DNA from: Vogesella aquatica | GTDB lineage: Bacteria; Pseudomonadota; Gammaproteobacteria; Burkholderiales; Chromobacteriaceae | Length of the DNA stretch: 64,000 bases | Assembly: GCF_028548455.1 (NCBI RefSeq) | Contig: NZ_JAQQLF010000022.1 | Location: forward strand, 1-64,000 | Reading direction: 5' to 3' | Shown: positions 61,190 to 64,000 of the stretch, piece by piece | Layout of the letters: each line of letters begins with the position of its first letter | Position numbering within the stretch: position 1 is the first letter of the stretch | Position numbers and translations under genes: made by a program | The notes under the pieces: model-generated | What the model was told of the DNA's origin: nothing | Database searches by the model: none | What the model saw: the letters and a program-made list of their open reading frames with translations, nothing else

Positions 61190-62335
61190 TCACAGCGCTC
61201 CGTGCCGCGGTGGCAGTGTGTCGTTGAGCACGTAGTTGCCCACGGCGTGGAATTTCCAGCGCACCGGGTCGTGCAGCGTGTGGGTGCGGGCGTTGCGCCA
61301 GAAGCGGTCCAGATTGTGCTCGGCCAGCGTGGCGCTGGTGCCGGCCAGCTCGAACAGCTGGCTACCGGCTTGCAGCGCGATTTCGGTGGTCAGCACGCGG
61401 GCGCCGGCCACCGCCACGCTGGCCTCGGCAGCGCGCAAGCGTACAGACAGCTGCCCTGCCCGCTCCACCAGCAGCGGGTCGTGGCTGGCCTTGTCCACAC
61501 CGGCGTCTATCCACGGCCGGCTGTACTCGCGCACGTAGTCCAGCGTGGCGGCGTAGGCACCGCGGGCCTGGCCCAGATCGATGGCGGCGTGCAGGATCTG
61601 CGCAAACGGGCCGATGGTGGTGGGCCGGTCGAACGATGCCTTGAACGGTACGATCCAGTCGCGCTCTACCCGCACCCGGTCGAAATGTACCGAGCCGCTG
61701 CCGGTAACGCGCTGGCCAAAGCCGTCCCAGTTGTCGGTAATGCTGATGCCCTCGCTGTGGCGCGGAATGAAAGCCAGGTAGCTCACTTCGTCGGCGTCCA
61801 CCACCAGGGTGGGAATCCACTCGGCGTACAGCGCACCGGTGCAGTAAAACTTTTGCCCGCTGACGCGGAAGCCGTCGCCGTCCGCTGCCAGGTGGGTGCG
61901 GCGCTTGTAATCCTTGTGGCCGATCTCGGCCAGCGCATTGCCAAAGCGCACGCCTTGCAGCGCCTTGTCGTAGAAGAAGCGCTGCTGTTGCGGCGTACCG
62001 CCCACGTGCAGCACTTCCAGCGCGTAGTAATGGTTTTGCGGGATCTGCGCCAGCGAGCCGTCGGCGGCGCTGATGATGGCAATCACCTCGGCCAGCGTCA
62101 CGCTGGACACGCCGGCACCGCCGTACTCCTGCGGTACGGTAATGCCCCACAGGCCGCTGGCAGCGTAGCCATCCAGCACGTCCCACGGCAGGATGCGCTC
62201 GCGGTCGCGCTGTACGGCGGTGGTGGCAAACTCGGCCGCCCAGTGGCGGGCCACGGCCAGCGCTTCTTCGTCCGAGCGGATGCGGTGCGCGGCGGGCGCC
62301 AGCTGCGCCTGGCCGATTGCAGACAGTTCGGTCAT
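61190..62335 (-). CDS. SfnB-like sulfur-acquisition oxidoreductase (copy 2)
   Basis: A 381-residue acyl-CoA dehydrogenase-fold flavoprotein of the SfnB/DszC/SoxC group: HRIRSDEEALAVARHWAAEFA, LWGITVPQEYGGAGVSSVTLAEVIAIISAADGSLAQIPQNHYYALEVLH, VSGQKFYCTGALYAEWIPTLVVD and a C-terminal RFWRNARTHTLHDPVRWKFHAVGNYVLN. These enzymes use FMNH2 and oxygen on sulfones or other organosulfur compounds. AAGGAG precedes the ATG. It is a tandem paralogue of the next gene upstream. Confidence 0.88.
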   Translation of the reverse strand: MTELSAIGQAQLAPAAHRIRSDEEALAVARHWAAEFATTAVQRDRERILPWDVLDGYAASGLWGITVPQEYGGAGVSSVTLAEVIAIISAADGSLAQIPQNHYYALEVLHVGGTPQQQRFFYDKALQGVRFGNALAEIGHKDYKRRTHLAADGDGFRVSGQKFYCTGALYAEWIPTLVVDADEVSYLAFIPRHSEGISITDNWDGFGQRVTGSGSVHFDRVRVERDWIVPFKASFDRPTTIGPFAQILHAAIDLGQARGAYAATLDYVREYSRPWIDAGVDKASHDPLLVERAGQLSVRLRAAEASVAVAGARVLTTEIALQAGSQLFELAGTSATLAEHNLDRFWRNARTHTLHDPVRWKFHAVGNYVLNDTLPPRHGAL

Positions 62336-62345
62336 ACCCTGCTCC

Positions 62346-63542
62346 TTAGTTCCATTGATGACGGGCCGGAAAAACCCCGTTCAGTACGTAATTGCCGATG
62401 GCGTGGTATTTCCAGCGCACCGGGTCGTGCAGGGTGTGCACACGGGCGTTGCGCCAGTGGCGGTCCAGCTGGTGGCGGGCACGGGTGGCAGACGAGCCGG
62501 CCAGCTCGAACAGGCGCTCGGCATTGCGCAGCGCGGCTTCGGTGGTGAGCACCTTGGCGTGCGCCACGGCGATCGAGGCTTCGGCGCTGCTGGCGGCAGT
62601 GACCGGCGCGGCCGCCAGGCGGTCCAGCGTGTGCGCGGCCTGGTCCAGCACCTCCAGCGCGGCGTCCAGCTCGATCTGCAGCCGGCCCACGATGTGGATC
62701 AGGTGCGGGTCGTCGCTGGCGCGGCCAACGTTGGCGTCCACCCACGGCCGGGCGTGCTGGCGCACGAAATCCAGCGCGTCGGCCAGCGCCGCCTCGGCGA
62801 TGCCGGCGTCGATGGCCGCTTGCAAGAGCTGCGATACCGGTCCGGTCAGGCCCGGGGTATCGGCCAGCTGCCATACCGGCACGATCAGGCTCTCGTCCAC
62901 CGGCACCTGCTCAAACTGCACGCTGCCGCTGGCGGTGGTGCGCTGGCCGAAGGCCGACCAATCGTCCACCACCTGCACGCCCTCGGCGTGGCGCGGCACC
63001 AGCACCTGTACCACGCGGCCCTGCTCGTCTTGCGCACGGGTGGGAATCCAGTCGGCAAACAGCGCGCCGGTGGAGTAATAACGCTGGCCGCTCAGGCGCA
63101 GCTGGCCGTCGTCGCCGCGCTGCAAGCGGGTGCCGGGCTGCAGCAGCGAGGTCTTGCCCTTTTCCGGGCCGGCGTTGCCCAGGCGCTTGCCAGCCAGTAC
63201 CTCGGCGAACACCCGCGCCTGCTGCTCGGGGCTGCCGTGGTGACGGAACACTTCCAGCACGGCGTAGTGGTTTTGCGGAATCTGCCCCAGCGACGAATCC
63301 GCCGCATTCAGGATGCGGAACACCTGCGCCAGCGTGCGGTAGCTGACACCGGCGCCGCCGAATTCGCGCGGTACGGTAATGCCGCCCAGGCCGCTGGCAG
63401 AAAAACGCGCCAGCTCGTCCCACGGCAGGCGGCGCTCGGCATCGCGCAGCCCTGCTTCGCGGGCGAAATCGGCAGCCAGCTGCTGCGCCACGGCCACGGC
63501 TTCGGCGTCGCTGCGGATACGGTGAACGATGAGATCGGACAT
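62346..63542 (-). CDS. SfnB-like sulfur-acquisition oxidoreductase (copy 1)
   Basis: A 398-residue protein of the same family and clearly related along its length: HRIRSDAEAVAVAQQLAADFA, LGGITVPREFGGAGVSYRTLAQVFRILNAADSSLGQIPQNHYAVLEVFR, LSGQRYYSTGALFADWIPTRAQD and HWRNARVHTLHDPVRWKYHAIGNYVLNGV. The second half has an insertion relative to copy 2 near residue 300 (LDRLAAAPVTAASSAEAS). GAGG precedes the ATG at 63542; the longer frame is not needed. It starts 20 bases after metI. Confidence 0.88.
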   Translation of the reverse strand: MSDLIVHRIRSDAEAVAVAQQLAADFAREAGLRDAERRLPWDELARFSASGLGGITVPREFGGAGVSYRTLAQVFRILNAADSSLGQIPQNHYAVLEVFRHHGSPEQQARVFAEVLAGKRLGNAGPEKGKTSLLQPGTRLQRGDDGQLRLSGQRYYSTGALFADWIPTRAQDEQGRVVQVLVPRHAEGVQVVDDWSAFGQRTTASGSVQFEQVPVDESLIVPVWQLADTPGLTGPVSQLLQAAIDAGIAEAALADALDFVRQHARPWVDANVGRASDDPHLIHIVGRLQIELDAALEVLDQAAHTLDRLAAAPVTAASSAEASIAVAHAKVLTTEAALRNAERLFELAGSSATRARHQLDRHWRNARVHTLHDPVRWKYHAIGNYVLNGVFPARHQWN

Positions 63543-63561
63543 ATCGGTTTCCTCTGCCGCC

Positions 63562-64000
63562 CTAGCGGCGGTAATCAAGACGGCGCGCCAGCGCATCGCC
63601 GCCGGTTTGTACCAGGCTCACCAGCACTACCAGGCCCACCAGCACGGCCAGCATGACCTGGGTGTCGAAACGCTGGTAGCCGTAACGGATGGCCAGGTCG
63701 CCCAGGCCGCCGGCGCCCACGGCACCGGCCATCGCCGACGAGCCGATCATCGCCACCAGGGTGATGGTGAGGCCGCTGACGATGCCGGGCAGCGCCTCGG
63801 GCAGCAGCACCAGGTGGATGACGTGCCAGCGCTTGCCGCCCATGGCCTGCACCGCTTCGATCAGGCCTCGGTCTACCTGGCGCAAGCTCACTTCGGCGAT
63901 GCGGGCAAAGAACGGAATGCCGGCTACCGACAACGGCACTACCGCCGCCCACACGCCGATGGTGGTACCCACCACCAAGCGGGTAAACGGCAGCAATACC
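63562..64000 (-). CDS. metI: MetI-type methionine ABC permease (5' end beyond the window)
   Basis: The last 145 residues of a D-methionine-type permease, reading from the window edge: LPFTRLVVGTTIGVWAAVVPLSVAGIPFFARIAEVSL, EAA loop AMGGKRWHVIHLVLLPEALPGI, and SSAMAGAVGAGGLGDLAIRYGYQRF, all typical of MetI. metN would be expected upstream, outside the window. It heads the visible part of the metI-sfnB-sfnB-LLM-metQ operon, so metI and metQ are split by three organosulfur oxidation genes. Confidence 0.92.
   Translation of the reverse strand, partial: VLLPFTRLVVGTTIGVWAAVVPLSVAGIPFFARIAEVSLRQVDRGLIEAVQAMGGKRWHVIHLVLLPEALPGIVSGLTITLVAMIGSSAMAGAVGAGGLGDLAIRYGYQRFDTQVMLAVLVGLVVLVSLVQTGGDALARRLDYRR

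Overview
The window is GC-rich (about 65% by eye), densely coded DNA from one bacterial chromosome. Gene content and family resemblance suggest a betaproteobacterium, probably of the Neisseriales (Chromobacteriaceae-like). This placement is an inference; no rRNA or other phylogenetic marker lies in the window. I saw no tRNA, rRNA, CRISPR array, insertion sequence or prophage gene.

Almost everything here concerns sulfur. From left to right: the end of a CysB-type regulator; an EAL phosphodiesterase; a frameshifted DUF2325 gene; a peptide-type ABC transporter (1587-7176, minus); a family 2A encapsulin operon (rhodanese, serine acetyltransferase, encapsulin shell, cysteine desulfurase cargo; 7461-11680, plus); a sulfate-binding protein; a degenerate EAL protein; tauABCD for taurine (14064-17519); an aldo/keto reductase; an unknown exported protein and mtnA; the methionine-salvage operon mtnKBDC with its own sugar-type ABC importer (21334-28183, minus).

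Next is a minus-strand operon (28347-37360) with two LLM flavin monooxygenases, an NtaA-type monooxygenase, an M20 deacylase, a GNAT acetyltransferase, two paralogous binding proteins and a fused permease-ATPase. This matches the logic of the Bacillus S-alkylcysteine pathway (acetylate, oxidise, deacetylate). Then come DUF3088 and VOC genes, a fatty acid desaturase, and an Opu/Yeh-type compatible-solute transporter whose binding-protein gene carries an in-frame TGA.

The right third holds an FAD oxidoreductase, the reverse transsulfuration pair (cystathionine gamma-lyase and cystathionine beta-synthase), homocysteine methyltransferase mmuM, a 2-oxoglutarate/Fe(II) oxygenase, two polar amino-acid transporters without an ATPase, ssuD-ssuA with a divergent GntR regulator, and a metI-sfnB-sfnB-LLM-metQ operon running off the right edge. 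Together these genes would import sulfate, sulfonates, thioethers, methylthioribose and sulfur amino acids, release their sulfur, and route it to cysteine and homocysteine.

Two broader signals stand out. A 10-mer, GTTGGCCGCA, recurs about thirty times on both strands, in genes and gaps, and once as an inverted pair forming a terminator, much like DNA uptake sequences in other Neisseriales. Two genes (DUF2325 and the osmoprotectant-binding protein) are each broken by a single-base change whose repair restores the expected family sequence.
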